64,000 nt of DNA. It comes from Puccinia triticina. Its lineage: Eukaryota > Basidiomycota > Pucciniomycetes > Pucciniales > Pucciniaceae. The translations under genes were made by a program, and so were the position numbers. This document shows positions 11,977 through 23,689 of this stretch, piece after piece (position 1 is the first letter of the stretch; each line of letters begins with the position of its first letter). Location of the stretch: the NCBI RefSeq assembly GCF_026914185.1, contig NC_070569.1, forward strand, positions 3,596,001 through 3,660,000. The letters are read 5' to 3'. Under the pieces are notes generated by a model, which ran no database searches, was not told where the DNA came from, and saw only the letters and a list, made by a program, of their open reading frames with translations.

Positions 11977-12063
11977 TGGAGTACCAGGGAGTCGAATCCT
12001 GTACCTCTCGCATGCTACTCAGCGGGATGCTAAGCGAGCGCTCTACCGATGAGCTAGAACCCC
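11977..12063 (-). tRNA. tRNA-Ala (anticodon AGC) with a 15-nt intron
   Basis: On the minus strand the D stem GCTC/GAGC and anticodon stem CTCGC/GCGAG are perfect, and the anticodon loop reads TTAGCAT once the 15-nt intron after position 37 is removed. The T loop is TTCGACT. G3 faces U70, the alanine identity pair. Two mismatches (acceptor pair 6-67 and the last T-stem pair) leave some doubt whether the copy is fully active. Confidence 0.85.
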
Positions 12064-12757
12064 TAACGATGAGTGATGGGAGCCATTTCTCAATTATAAA
12101 CTGCCGTGTGTCTTTGCGTCTCCCGGTCCTCTCATTCATCTGAACCGCCGACATCGAACGGCGTCTGGACCCGGAAGGAAGCGTTGGCACGGAATGTCTC
12201 GATCCCTCCCCGTTTCAGGCGGCGCTGCTTCGCCTCGTACTGGAATGCGAGGCTTGGGCTTATTAAGCACTAGAAGAGGTCTTGGCATCCAGTACTATCT
12301 GGTTCGAGCTAGTTTGACACTACATGAGTTGATAGATTAGAGACGGGGCTTTAATTGGCCGGCAGGGGACGTTTATTGCACACTATAGTTCCCAGCAAGG
12401 ATGTGGCGGCGCGCTAGCCGGTAGGCCGCCGGGATTTTCGCGCGGAGTGAGGCTGAAGGACCAAACACATCTCCGCTTACGTTCCGGTAATCGGTATTGA
12501 GCAGCTGTGGCTCTTCGAGGGTCCTTGGGACTTCTTCTGCTGTACTCCTCCAGTCGTTTACGATAAAGAGTGCCGCTCTTTGGTGTCCATCAGCCTCCAT
12601 CCCCTCCCAGCACAACCACTCTTGCTTGCTAGATATTTATCCGTCTCATAATTTCCTCGTCAGGCGAATAGTAATACTACATTTACTTTATCCTTCACTC
12701 GCGTCAAAGTTTTTTATACTCTCCTCCTACTACCACCACTTCGACTTTTTTCACAAG
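12064..12757. other. Region between tRNA and secreted-protein gene
   Basis: No supported gene. It probably holds the promoter of the downstream gene; the last 100 bases are pyrimidine-rich (CTCCTCCTACTACCACC), as is common upstream of fungal starts. Confidence 0.35.
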
Positions 12758-12846
12758 GTACATGATCTTGTTTGCTTGCGTGAATCAGCTCGATCACACC
12801 TGTCCATGTTGAGCTGACGCCCCTGATTTCTGCACCGAAACTGCAG
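12758..12846 (+). other. Possible 5' UTR intron
   Basis: A GTACAT donor and a CTGCAG acceptor bracket 89 nt and place the ATG of the secreted-protein gene five bases after the junction. This is inferred from splice signals only. Confidence 0.35.
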
Positions 12847-12851
12847 CGAGA

Positions 12852-13371
12852 ATGAACGGACCGTGCAAGATTCTGCTTTTATGTCTGCTTGGCCTGATCG
12901 GCATGGACGTAGGTTTGGCGAGCATAATCAGACGGTCGGGAAGCTACCCGGGCTCGATTTGCACGGCCACCTTGAAGAACAACCACGGGCACAACGCCGG
13001 CGCACGGTTCTCCTGGATGCTCTGGAAGACGAAGACTGTGCCGTGGCAAAGGATGTTCCCCCCTGGAACGCGAGGGAAGAAGGAAGTCGCCCTTTTCCTG
13101 AACGACAAGATGCAATGCACGGCCACATTCTGGGTGGACACAAAGACTTGCTCCATCAAAGATGATCACTGCCATCAATCGTATGTCCTCCTTTCATCAG
13201 CTTACAACAACGCCTCGCTCACCATTCGCTTATCCTTCCAGACCATCGACATGCGAGAAATTAAAGCATACTTCCCAGCCGTCTCTTATGGTGGAGGAAG
13301 GAACGCCGACTAAAGGTCCCATCCAATGGAAAAACTGTCCTGCCGGAATGTTCGTTCATGTGGATTTCTGA
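12852..13371 (+). CDS. Small secreted cysteine-containing protein (effector candidate)
   Basis: Exons 12852-13180 and 13242-13371 give a 152-aa protein; the intron has a GTATGT donor and a TTCCAG acceptor with a CTTAC branch-like site. The first 24 residues (MNGPCKILLLCLLGLIG...) are a clear signal peptide ending near VGLAS. The spliced mature protein has six cysteines, an even number that suits disulphide bonding, and ends in CPAGMFVHVDF. Reading through the intron would give a similar length but only four mature cysteines. I do not recognise the family. Rust fungi carry many such proteins, some of them host-targeted effectors; that role is inferred only. Confidence 0.72.
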
Positions 13372-14164
13372 ATGCCAACTCGACAATCAGTCGTTCTCAA
13401 TTCTCCGTTTCTGTAATCCTTTTTTTATTATTTCATTTTCCTTTTCTTGACCTAGTCTTGATCAACACCCGGACCCCCTCTTGTGCTATGAGCTTCTTGA
13501 CAGGAAACCAGTTCAACCTCCTTTCTATTATGATTATCTCTTTTACTACTATCATTCGAGAATCCTCTGTCTTTCCTTCCAATGCTGAATCCTAATACAC
13601 GCTCTTTGGTATACAATATAATCTTATGACATGGAGGCGCGCCCATCTCGTTATGCGGTGGAACCCGAGTCCGCGGGCCTCCAATGCCTGCCAAATTACA
13701 TCTTCCTGCCTTCCGTCCGGTCGGCCCATCATGGAAATTGGTGACACGAATTTCGCGCACAGCTTCGTCAAACCATGCGGCTATGGAGCCGCGCCGAGCG
13801 AAGCACATGAGAGGACTATAACGCCAATTGAGCGCGGGTATATGGAGAGTTTCTTTGAGAAAGAGTGACGACTATGAAGTCGTTGGAAAACAAATGCTCG
13901 TGGGGCCAGAAGACTCTGCGCTGAAAGACCCTGGACCAGCGGGCTTTGAGCGCTATGCCAGACGTCAGATTGCTCCCCTGTCTAAACATTCCTTCTCGTG
14001 CATTTGGAACAGTGGGAAGTACTGGCTCTTTTTAAACCACTTTTTTCTTTACGTCAGTTGGAATATCAAGACCGCAAATGTTCCGCTACAGTATGTTTAG
14101 TGTATGATACGATCCCCAAAAATGAAAACAAAGATGCCGCAGATACATATGTTATTTTTTTTTA
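13372..14164. other. Intergenic
   Basis: Presumed 3' UTR of the secreted-protein gene, then sequence with no supported gene. Short open frames on both strands lack any recognisable motif. Confidence 0.35.
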
Positions 14165-14375
14165 TTCTTGATCCTGCCAGAACCAGAAATCATGTCCGCA
14201 TTTCTGGCCTCTCTGCACTGGGGGATCTGTCTTTAAACAGCTGGAATTACAGCTATTGATAGCTGCCCCTAAAAATAGTGGTAGTTCCCGCTGTTTCCAG
14301 GATTGAAAGACAGATCCCCTGGTGCAGAGAGGTCAAAAAAACAGATTTGATTCTTGATTTTGGCAGGATCAAGAA
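14165..14375. mobile_element. Foldback MITE, about 211 bp
   Basis: TTCTTGATCCTGCCA at the left end is matched by TGGCAGGATCAAGAA at the right. A second nested inverted pair, GCCTCTCTGCAC and GTGCAGAGAGG, lies inside. The whole unit could fold into one hairpin. Confidence 0.7.
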
Positions 14376-15419
14376 TTGAAAGAAGAAGAAAAAATGCATC
14401 ACATCTTAGGTCTCATTTTTGGGTATACTTGGGTGTTAGTATTATGTATTTCTGCTCTCTGTTTTTTCATTTCTCCATCATTATCATACATTTCTAGTTG
14501 ATAATAGAATAGCTTCATATTTTTTTCATCAGATTTGTTCCTCTATTTATAGTTTGAGTTTGCTGAACCAGAAATATGAACTCATTGAGTCTTTCCCTCT
14601 TTGTATCTTTCTCTCATCAATTAACATTGTTCAAATCTTTGAAATGTTCTGTTTCCTAAGATTTGTCCGTTTTGTTGCAACAGAGGACGTGAATGGTCAC
14701 CTTCCCATAGACTCAGATATGCGGGCGGTAGGATGGAAAAACCAAGGGAACTGGTAGTGATTGCCAGGTGAGATGAAGCTCACTCAAGTGATTATTCAAA
14801 CCATGAAAATGGAGGTGGATCCCACTGATAATCAAAAATAGGCCATTTTTATTCAAGAGATGTGTCTTAATGTCAACAAAATTCAATTTTCAAATCACTT
14901 CTTCCAAGGTTGGAGCCTCAAGAATCAATGTAGAGCCTGAAAAGCTAGATTTACCTGCAGAACTAGAATTTTTGGGTCTATATTGTAATCTCTGAGGGAC
15001 CCAGATTGGAAGAGAAGTCATCCAACATCTGACCTTGCCAGGGCTTATTTGAAACAGTCAAAATATTATAATTTCATGCAATCTTTTTTCATATCTAACT
15101 CATCAACTTTCACTCATTCCTTTGAGCCTTTCAAATGTTTCATTTTGTAGCATTTCCTCTCCCATTTCCTCTTTTTTCTGTTCTATTTATCTTTCAATTG
15201 GTGCAGCAATTCTAAAACAATACATAAAAAATCATCACCCAAAAGATTTGTGATTTTGTTGTTCTGAAATTTTCTGATTTCAACTTTGAACACCTTGATT
15301 ACCAGGTACCAGCACAATGGTATTTCTATGTTTCAAAAAGGCGTTTCAGAATTGTATTCTTGTCCGCATGTCTTGGAGCTCCATTCCTCCTCAGCCTGAG
15401 CTACCCATCCTAGCTGGAA
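14376..15419. other. AT-rich stretch, old repeat DNA
   Basis: No gene. The block around 14880-15040 resembles 63640-63790 (shared GGAGGACTTCC/GGAAGTC-type ends), and CAACTTTGAACACC near 15281 is a relic MITE arm. Confidence 0.4.
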
Positions 15420-16800
15420 AAGTAGGGGGTTTCAAAATTTAAATCAGGTCCGCAGGAGAGGTTCCAGGTACATTTTTCTTTCTGATTTGTGAACTGATTT
15501 TCAACTTTGAAAACCCCTAGTATGCATGTGAAATTGTTGGGTTTTTCCAAACTATGTAGGGAACTTAACTAAAAAAACGAGCCCTTTTTCTGAATGAGAT
15601 ATTGGAGGACTTCCCGTCACCTAAATGGCTTGTTTCAGAGGGGTCTGCTAAACCTTGTTTGCTGGTGAAAACTTGATCTCAATCAAATTTCACCAGCCAG
15701 TAAAGTTTAGCCTGTCCCTCTAGATTAAGCATTTTAGCCAATGGGAAGTCCTCCATTATAACTGACAATTAGATATCCATACACTGCAAGAAAAAGCCGT
15801 GCAACTGCTATCCGTTGAAATGCAGACAATCAAAGGCAGGGGGTGGTGTTTAGTTGAAACTTTGCCACAGGTTACTTCAACCAAGCTTCAATGCACAGTC
15901 ACTGTGCCCAGAAATACCATTATGTACTTTGGTGGTGTTTTACTTTCAATGGCCATTATCATGGTCCCTGGAGCATCTCACATGTCAAATGAAGTCTGAC
16001 AGCAGTTGTACAACTTGGAATTTCTTGCAGTGATAACTAGAAGATAATGTAACTTATCCCACCACTGGTACCAGACACCTTCTGGTGGGTACCTGCAAGG
16101 TCAGACAGGTACCCTCCAACAGGTACCAATTGCCATCCCTACCCAGTTGCCATGGTCACATCTCATATTCAAAATCCAAGAGGGCTCTAGGCAGTTCTTT
16201 TTGAGTCCATTCAAGTTCAAAGGCACAATAGATTAAGAGCCCAAAAGGCTTGGCTGCCTCACTCAGTATCCATAGAATCCTGTTGATGCCTGATTTCTGG
16301 AACCCACCCTTATTGTCTAAAGAAATAACAGCCAGAGAGTGATAGAATGTGGATGCCAAGATCAAACACAATCTTATAATGAAGAACCTTGAAGCTTAAT
16401 CAAAGATAAAGTTCAAGTATGCAGAATTGAGCTCTTGAGAGGGAGGCTACAAGTGTTGGAGTCAAGCAACAGTGTGGTTAGAACTGGTTATCAATTTCTG
16501 TTGAAATATGATGCACAAGCTTAATTAATCTAAATACAAGGTTGAATAAGACGTTGAACAAAAATATGCTTGTCAATTGTTTTGGTGTTCCATCAGGTTG
16601 GAAGCTTACGATTTTATGCAAGTCAACTTTACCCAATCACCCCTGCAACCGCTTCAGGTGCCGTTTAGGTGGTGACTTTGGTAGCAGGACGGCGAGTGCG
16701 CCGTCTCATATTGAGACCGCATCCCCTGGGGGCCTGAACGGCACCAGTCGCAGGTGGTTTCCATGGTGGTTACTGCATCAGCAAATGGTTGCCCCGACGC
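15420..16800 (+). repeat. Dispersed repeat R1, copy A (unfilled copy)
   Basis: This is the inverted counterpart of the broken copy spread over 30660-30711, 40984-41076, 43844-43925 and 44279-45665. Long near-identical stretches include 16440-16590 against 44281-44450 and 15420-15600 against 45480-45665. Copy A has single, uninterrupted versions of the sites where copy B carries a chromovirus, two solo LTRs and a MITE. An inner block at 15602-15765 has TIRs of GGAGGACTTCCC type. I see no coding capacity. Confidence 0.85.
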
Positions 16801-17179
16801 CCCAGGACCCACATCGCCCGCGGGGCGGCACATGCGGCTTTTTTCTCGATTCACCCCGCTGTGTACAGCAGGCTATACAGACCTTGAGGCTCATTTCGGG
16901 AGCGGCTGGAGTCGGTGAAAAGTTGCAATTCAATCTGTTTCTAAAACGTAAGATTTCTCCGACTGGTTATGGAATCGTGACCGCAAAATTGGCCGGAGCA
17001 TGTAGGGGCATAACCGGTGGGCTCTTATCCTCGTTGTCCTGGGATTGCTTCGTTTCATTCATGTCCTCGAGCTCCGATTTCATAAAATCCTTGTGCCCTC
17101 CAAAGCTGGCCACCCATTCTTCGTTTTCGTAGATTAAGACATTTCTTCATTCACTCGTTAGTAATCCAAACACCTTCAT

Positions 17180-18921
17180 ATGATTCAACGCCTATTCGCT
17201 CGGCACTGTTGTGCCCTTCTTGCGCTTTCAAGTCGCACACTAACTCAATCATCTAAAAATCCCTTTGGGGGCCTCGCGTCGAACCAAACGAGCTTGGTGA
17301 GTTGATGTCATTTGTTACTCTTCATATACCTGATGGGATTCCTCAGGAGCTGAAGAAAGAGATCCCTCGCTGATATCCTGGACGGTTGGACCTCATTGAA
17401 AAAAGGCTAACGCAGATGCCCATGCAGGTGTCTCTGACACGTTCAACGTAGCTTTACATGATCCATCAGTAGCACTCAGCACCCCGGGGACAGAGATCGG
17501 CATAAATTGCCCGGCGGGAGTAAGATGGAATGAACAATACGCACGAAACCTAACGATGAAAGGCCCAACGGACGAAGAAACAGAACAAGCATGGATTTGT
17601 TCTTACCTGGCCCGACACCCCGACCAGACACTTTGGGAATTATTTACCACCACGCTTGATCAAGACTTAGAAAAATGGAAACATGGCCCAAACCCAGCGG
17701 AGAAAGCGGCAGACGGTGTTGTTCACTTTACGGCGGAAGTTCTCAAAGATCTTATTGAGATGATGTGGGCCGCCTTCAAGTGGATCGTGAAGTTTCCTTT
17801 TGAATACAAAAAGGAATGGAAGCAAGTTTGTCTATCTCAAAACTCTTACCCGTACTCGTTTATTTGAGCCTCTTGGCCAAAATAGTCAACTTCGACTCGA
17901 CTGATTTGTTGACTTTTTCATGGGTAAACCTTTTAGGTCAAAGACCTGGGTGCCGAGTTGTGGGATGGTAAGGGCCTCTCACTACTGATTTCTGGAAGAT
18001 TCAGTCAACTAATTGATATATACATTACGGTCCATCATCAATCCAATAAATAAAATGACAAAGGGAGCAAAATAGCAGCGCATCTTTTTTACGAAAGCCC
18101 AATAAATGGACTCAAAGCCATCACTGGTGGATTATTTTTACATCTCTTGTTGCATCCGGAGGAATTTACAGCGGAGTCAATCCTGCTAGTTACTGCTGGA
18201 TTCAAAGTGATTCATCTTTTAATTGATGGCGTTGAGGCGATTGGTAAGCAAGCACTTTTCGACGTTACCTAGCAAGCAGTGATCGAATCCTTGTGGCTGA
18301 TTTTGTTCCATTGATGATGCTCCGGTAGCCGGTAGCTTACCACCAATAGTGGGCAATACATTGATGAGTGTTCTATGGTTCATCCATTCGTTGGACGATC
18401 CGCTTTTGATCCTCACACCAATTTTCACGAACACGGCACAAGCTCTCCAAGCGGGGAAAGGGACTCTATTATTGGATGGATCAAGTGAAGACGAGGGTGG
18501 ATTTACGTCGGACGATGGAAGTAAATTAGTCACTCTACCCGCCAGCACAATTATCCCAGCCTCAAAACAATGCCCACTCTTACCACCGGATCTGGGCGCG
18601 CCACCCTTAACATTTGGTAACTTATGTCTAAGCCCAGACACGTCCAAAGTTCGAGAAATCATCTTTGGTACTTCAAAGCCATCCCACGAGTTTACTGGTG
18701 AAGAACGAATAGAAGCCTTCAACCACGTCCAAAAGTTCTGGTGTTGCTACGGCGATAATGGAACCAATAAAATTCCCCTTCCCGAGGCAATCTTGCAGGG
18801 TGTTCCGGGTAGAGAGCAGTGGGAAGGTAAAACATTCTGGAAATCTGTTGATATTGATTGCCAAAAAATCCTCAACGAAAACCCCAGACCTTCCAGTGGT
18901 AGATTAACTATTGCATTGTAA
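17180..18921 (+). CDS. Hypothetical protein, about 433 aa, five exons
   Basis: I do not recognise this protein. Plausible exons are 17180-17300, 17416-17825, 17937-17967, 18076-18243 and 18350-18921; phases close and the last four junctions use clear signals (GTTTGT, GTAAGG and GTAAGC donors). The first junction is doubtful: the best donor, GTGAGT at 17297, gives the wrong phase, so a weaker GTTGAT donor at 17301 is used. The N-terminus MIQRLFARHCCALLALSS is a weak signal-peptide candidate. The middle has INCPAGVRW and a Trp-rich helical part; exon 4 is hydrophobic (GGLFLHLLLH). The C-terminal part contains KFWCCYGDNG and WKSVDIDCQK. If the first junction is not used, the gene may be a pseudogene with a broken second exon. 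Confidence 0.62.
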
Positions 18922-19660
18922 CCTTTTCTTTAGTCCCCTTGCTAACCAAATCTTAGCTATCTTTCATCCATTATTCTTGCCGAATATCGGAAAATTTCCC
19001 ATCGGATATATATACTTCATTGATACACTTCTGGATCCCGACACTGCCTTTTCGCTGCTGTTTTGTAAGTCTGAAGTGACCCATTCCCTTCAAATTAAAA
19101 GTCTCTCAGCTTGACTTTATCATTTTGCAAATGCCAACATCTTGGGAAACAGTTTCCTACTCTTTGATATTGTCTACTCTTTCAAATGTTCAATCCAAGA
19201 GATAGCCCAATCTTAGTGCTCTGCAATAAATTATTCATTGTTTTTACTAATAAAAGCTGTCTATGGATCAAAGTTGCTTTTTTTCACCGGCTTACTTCGT
19301 GCGCGGAGGAAAGCTCGTTGCGCACAGGAAATTTTGGACTCGACTTCACTTGATCCTCCGTGCGCGCCACAAGCTGCAAAAAACACTTTGCAGCAAGAGG
19401 TTCCCGATTAAGGCCGGTGATCGGTATGAATCGGTCATCAGGCTGAGGTACAACCGGCCATCGGGAGGGATCGACCCTCTCGATGACCGATTGACCTCCC
19501 CCGATGACCGGACTTGTTATCTGCGGCAAGGGGGGTGTTATGTCCACGGGCCCGCAGCAGCGGATGAGATCGGAAGAATCCCAACGTCCTCAAATTTGCC
19601 ACCGGCCACTTCTCCAGACATAACCACGAGTCAGCCTACATACATCCCTCCAGTCGCAAC
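18922..19660. other. Intergenic, with a short GACCGGTC-type array in the PRPP synthetase promoter
   Basis: Between the two genes no coding sequence is supported. About 19415-19515 holds a few degenerate CGATGACCGG palindrome units, ending roughly 150 bases before the next ATG. A transposon-derived repeat therefore lies in the likely promoter. Confidence 0.5.
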
Positions 19661-21521
19661 ATGATGATGGCCAGCAAACAGGGTGGTGTCAAGCTGATCA
19701 CTGGTCAGTCCTTCACACCTCTCAATCTCTTCCAAAATTGGTAAAACTAACACCCAACGACCTCTCTCCTCCCTTTACAGGTAACAGCCATCCTCAACTC
19801 GCACAGGCCGTTGCCCAGAGGTACGCCGTTCACCTGACGCTTCCAAGTTCACGGAAAATTCCCGGCGAGACAGCAGACGGATGTGATGATGATGGCTGAA
19901 TCAATCATCACCATCATCCCTGCCCATCCACCCATCCATCTGTCCATCGTCCATGCGAACCATATCAAACCTTTTTGATACTCTTGAATTCCTTTCGTCG
20001 TTGCCCTCTTACGGTTCACAAGATTAGGCATCTCCCTATGCGGCTGTAAGGTCAAAAAATTCTCCGACGGCGAAACTTCGGTAGCAATCGACGAATCCGT
20101 CAGAGAAGAAGGCTTGTCAAATTTATTCAAATTACTGTCTCCCTTCTTTTTCGAATATCAGAATGGATTTCCATCTATCTTCTTTTTTTGTAAAACCCTG
20201 AAGAAAAAATCCCGCCTTTGCCATGTTTATTTGAGTTTCTGTCATTTGACTATTTCTATCATCCAAACCTAACACTCTTTCGTGACTTTCACAGATGTCT
20301 TCATAATCCAAACCGGCTTCAATCCCGGAGCTGGCGCCGGCAGTCCATCGGATCCAAACGATCTACTCATGGTAAGGACAAGTTTTGATTTAACGGGCTA
20401 AAAGAGTAGTTTTTTTTTTTTGAAAAGTGTTCTTCCTGACTCCTTTTGGAATTTGAACAATTTTGCAGGAGCTTTTGATCTTAATCTCTGCATGTAAGAC
20501 GGCATCAGCCAAGCGGATCACGGCGGTGATCCCATGCTTCCCTTACGCAAGAATGGATCGGAAGGACCGATCGCGGGCGCCGATCACGGCCAAGCTTGTG
20601 GCCAACATGCTCCAGGCCGCCGGCTGCGACCATGTGATCACCATCGACCTACATGCCTCTCAGATCCAGGGTTTCTTCGACATCCCCGTCGATAACCTCT
20701 GGATGGAACCTATCATGGCCAAATGGATACGGGCCAACGTCGAGGATTGGAAGAATAGCATCATCGTCTCACCTGATGCTGGGGGCGCTAAACGGTCAGC
20801 CGCGATCTGCAACCTCCCCTAGAAAAAAAAATCCCGTATAATAATCAGACTCGAAATCCCTGGACATAGAGCGACGGCGTTGGCCGACAACCTGGATGTC
20901 GATTTCGCGTTGATCAACCGGAAACGGGCCCGGAAGGCGGGCGTGCTTCGACAGTCACTCAGTGGGCCTAGCGGCCAAGCCGACCCCACCGAGCTCGTCG
21001 AGGAAAAGATGGAGATCCTCGTCGGAGACGTCCGGGGCAAGAACGCGATCTTGCTTGACGACATGATCGATACCGGCGAGACTCTCACCCTGGCCGCTAA
21101 GGAACTCGACCAGGCCGGCGCTAAGGCCGTCTATGCCATCGTCTCCCACGGTTCGTCCTCTTCTTGTCTTTAAGATAAATTTTGATCATCTCGCTTACAC
21201 CTCCTTTTTTGACTTAGGACTATTGTCCGGCGATGCCGTCTCCAAATTGGCTCATCTACCCGTCCTCAAATTGGTCGTCACAACCACCATCGACCAACGC
21301 TCACACATCTCTGAGTCTTCCGGAAAGCTGGAGACGATGGATATCAGCCCGGTGTTGGCGGAGAGTATCCGACGAGTTGAGTGTCCTCTTTTTCAAATTT
21401 TTTTTTGGCTTTTTTTATCATGCCTTCCCCTGACATTCACCCTTTTGCTTTATGGACTGCTTTGGATGGGCAGACTCATAATGGAGAGAGTATCTCGATG
21501 CTCTTCTCAAATCCCTCTTGA
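19661..21521 (+). CDS. PRS: Ribose-phosphate pyrophosphokinase (PRPP synthetase)
   Basis: Makes PRPP from ribose 5-phosphate and ATP for nucleotide, histidine and tryptophan synthesis in the cytosol. Eight exons (19661-19703, 19781-19820, 20023-20111, 20295-20371, 20469-20794, 20870-21150, 21218-21375, 21474-21521) give 353 aa with consistent phases. Motifs: SHPQLA near the N-terminus, [36 protein letters not shown] (cation site), [11 protein letters not shown], and the PRPP loop [13 protein letters not shown]. The end, [17 protein letters not shown], is typical. It is longer than the usual 318-330 aa, with extra residues around residue 210 ([16 protein letters not shown]). The third intron starts with GC, not GT. 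Which yeast PRS paralogue it matches cannot be decided here. Confidence 0.93.
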
Positions 21522-22530
21522 GTTCCGCTGCTCTCTTCTCCCAACATTCTCTTCTTTTCCCTCAAAATTCACCTCATCGACCCATGATCACCATATGTAT
21601 ATAGATGTGGCAAGACAACACTAGCATATTCCTTTTCTTTTCCCTTTGCCTTTTCAGGCAGATTTTATCCCCACATATATATGAATAGACTTTCTGTTTT
21701 GTGTTGCTCGTGTTATATATTTAGGTAGATGACATTTCCATATCATCATAAAAACCAAAAAGCAACCTCTTTACCCTTACTTAATTTGATCATGTTATCT
21801 TCTTTTTGTCAATCACTTGCAACATCAACAGCAGCATCTTATTCTCCCTCTCATCAAAACATTTTTTTTTTGAAATACACCTAGATGTTCTTGCCGGGTT
21901 CCTAGTCCCTTGCTTCTGTTTTTCATTGTGTGTTTGTGTTGGACAAGTGAATTGAATTTGCTGAGGAATGCAAGAGGATCTGGACAAACTATTAAACATG
22001 GTGTAAACTATTCAAACAAACCCTTCAACCAAAGTATGTACCTCAGCTTAGCCAATCACAGCAAAAAAAAGGTTGTGCAACTGCAACCAGTTGACATAAA
22101 AGAACTCCAAAGAAGCCTGCAGTGCAACACAAGCCTTTGTCAAAGGTGGACCAAGCTTCAATGCACAGGGACTGGAAAAACAATCTGTTGCGCCCTTGGT
22201 CAGAGCTTCAATGGCCATCACACAGGAGGATCTTGCATGTCATCAACATTTCTTTTGGGTTTAATTGTCATGGTTCCTTTAAACCCTCAAAAAAACCTGA
22301 AGATGTGCACTTTTCTTTGAATTTGTTACCAGGTTTTCCAAGAAAGATTCAGCTCATAATTCTCAGATATTTATGTAGCTAATATTGAACAAAGTCTCTT
22401 TCTTTGAGGAGGGGGGGGGGGGGGGGGGGGCTCCCCTCCCTCTCACTTCAATGATACTCAAATTCCCCAAAAAACATTTAAAGTTTGAGGTTGGGGAAAT
22501 CATGGAAAAAAACCACTCCCTGCAGAAAAA
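21522..22530. other. 3' flank and repeat DNA
   Basis: AT-rich 3' flank of PRS, then a stretch near 22070-22300 resembling 15790-16010 of repeat R1 (TGCAACTGC, CCAAGCTTCAATGCACAG). A run of about 18 G occurs near 22411-22429. No gene is supported. Confidence 0.45.
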
Positions 22531-23615
22531 TATGCTAAACTGAGCATGCTCAGCAAAAAAATAGGGGCAGCCTTTATGCACACCAAAAATACACCATGCG
22601 CACGCCAAAAGGTCCTGCATGCCCAGAATTTCTGGTGTGTAGCTTCAGACAAGCCAAGAGGATGGCGTGAGGAGGGCCAGACGCCAGACCTAAGCATTTT
22701 TTTGGCGTGGCAATTGCTTACACCCCATGAAATATGGAGTGCACATGCAGTGCACTCCAAAGCTCTGCTAATCCGGCCAGCCAAAGATGGTGTGCAGTAC
22801 TGCGTACGCCACATAGCTCTGGATTATCTCCACGCGCACCCCAAAGCACACAACACCATCACCCCCATAGGAGCTCTTCCGCACGCAACTCAACCAACCA
22901 CCCACCACAAACCACCACCATTTCCAACAAATCGCAGACAAACAGCGCCGGCGTGACCGTTCCCCCAGAGATATGGGCCCAGATGCAGCAGCTCCTTGGA
23001 ATGTTTCCATCCCTTTTACCTTCATCGGTACCTCGTCCGTCTTCTCCAGCTCATCTGGCCTTGCCATCCCTTCTGGCTCCACCAATTGATCCTCCAGCTC
23101 CACCCCTTGTTCCACCTCTTGTTCCGGCTCTCGAACCGTGCAAAGAAGATGAAAATTCGGAAACAACCAATTCAGACCTGCCAGAAAATACCAACCCCAA
23201 CTTGGATGAAGAGGAAATCAAGTCAGACATAAAACATAGAGATGTTTCCTCAGATCTTGCTGTAATTACAAATTTTGACAAATATGACTTTCTCACCGGT
23301 GGTAAGCTGTGTTTTTTCCCTTGCTTATAGTGTATATTACTACTCACCTGGCGTCCGGTAAACGTACACGCCATTACTGTGGCGTCTTGAGTCCCACACG
23401 CCATTATTTAGCAAAGTTTTGGCGTGTGGGACCCAAGACGCCGCAGAAATGGCGTGTACGGCTACCAGACGCCATATTCATTGGCGTGAGAACATTGGCA
23501 CACCAATCTATTTGGCGTGAAATGAAGATCACACCATTTCCTTGGCGTGCATGTGATGTTTTTTTGGTGTGCATAAAGGCTTGCCCAAAAAATATGAATG
23601 TGTCAAACTGAGTAA
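22531..23615. mobile_element. TIR element with a proline-rich open frame inside
   Basis: Diverged inverted ends match over tens of bases (GCAGCCTTTATGCACACC on the left, GGTGTGCATAAAGGCTTGCC on the right). Hairpin-forming GGCGTGTG/CACACGCC motifs follow inwards on both sides. Between them, 22900-23302 on the plus strand encodes PPEIWAQMQQLLGMFPSLLP followed by Pro-rich and then Asp/Glu-rich sequence, ending at a GTAAGC donor-like site. This may be a captured gene fragment. I cannot name its source. Confidence 0.6.
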
Positions 23616-23689
23616 AAAACAATGGGGCACATTTTTTGGGGGATTTTTTTTTTTCATGAGGCCTGCATGAGGCCTGCATGGACCAACAT

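Noticed and set aside
16542..17132. 196-codon open frame on the plus strand
   Set aside because: Its first half is repeat R1 sequence that recurs inverted near 30690 and 41060; no family signal.
22734..23330. Complete secreted or regulatory protein gene
   Set aside because: Only the middle looks coding, and its flanks are inverted repeats of a mobile element; kept as a possible captured fragment only.
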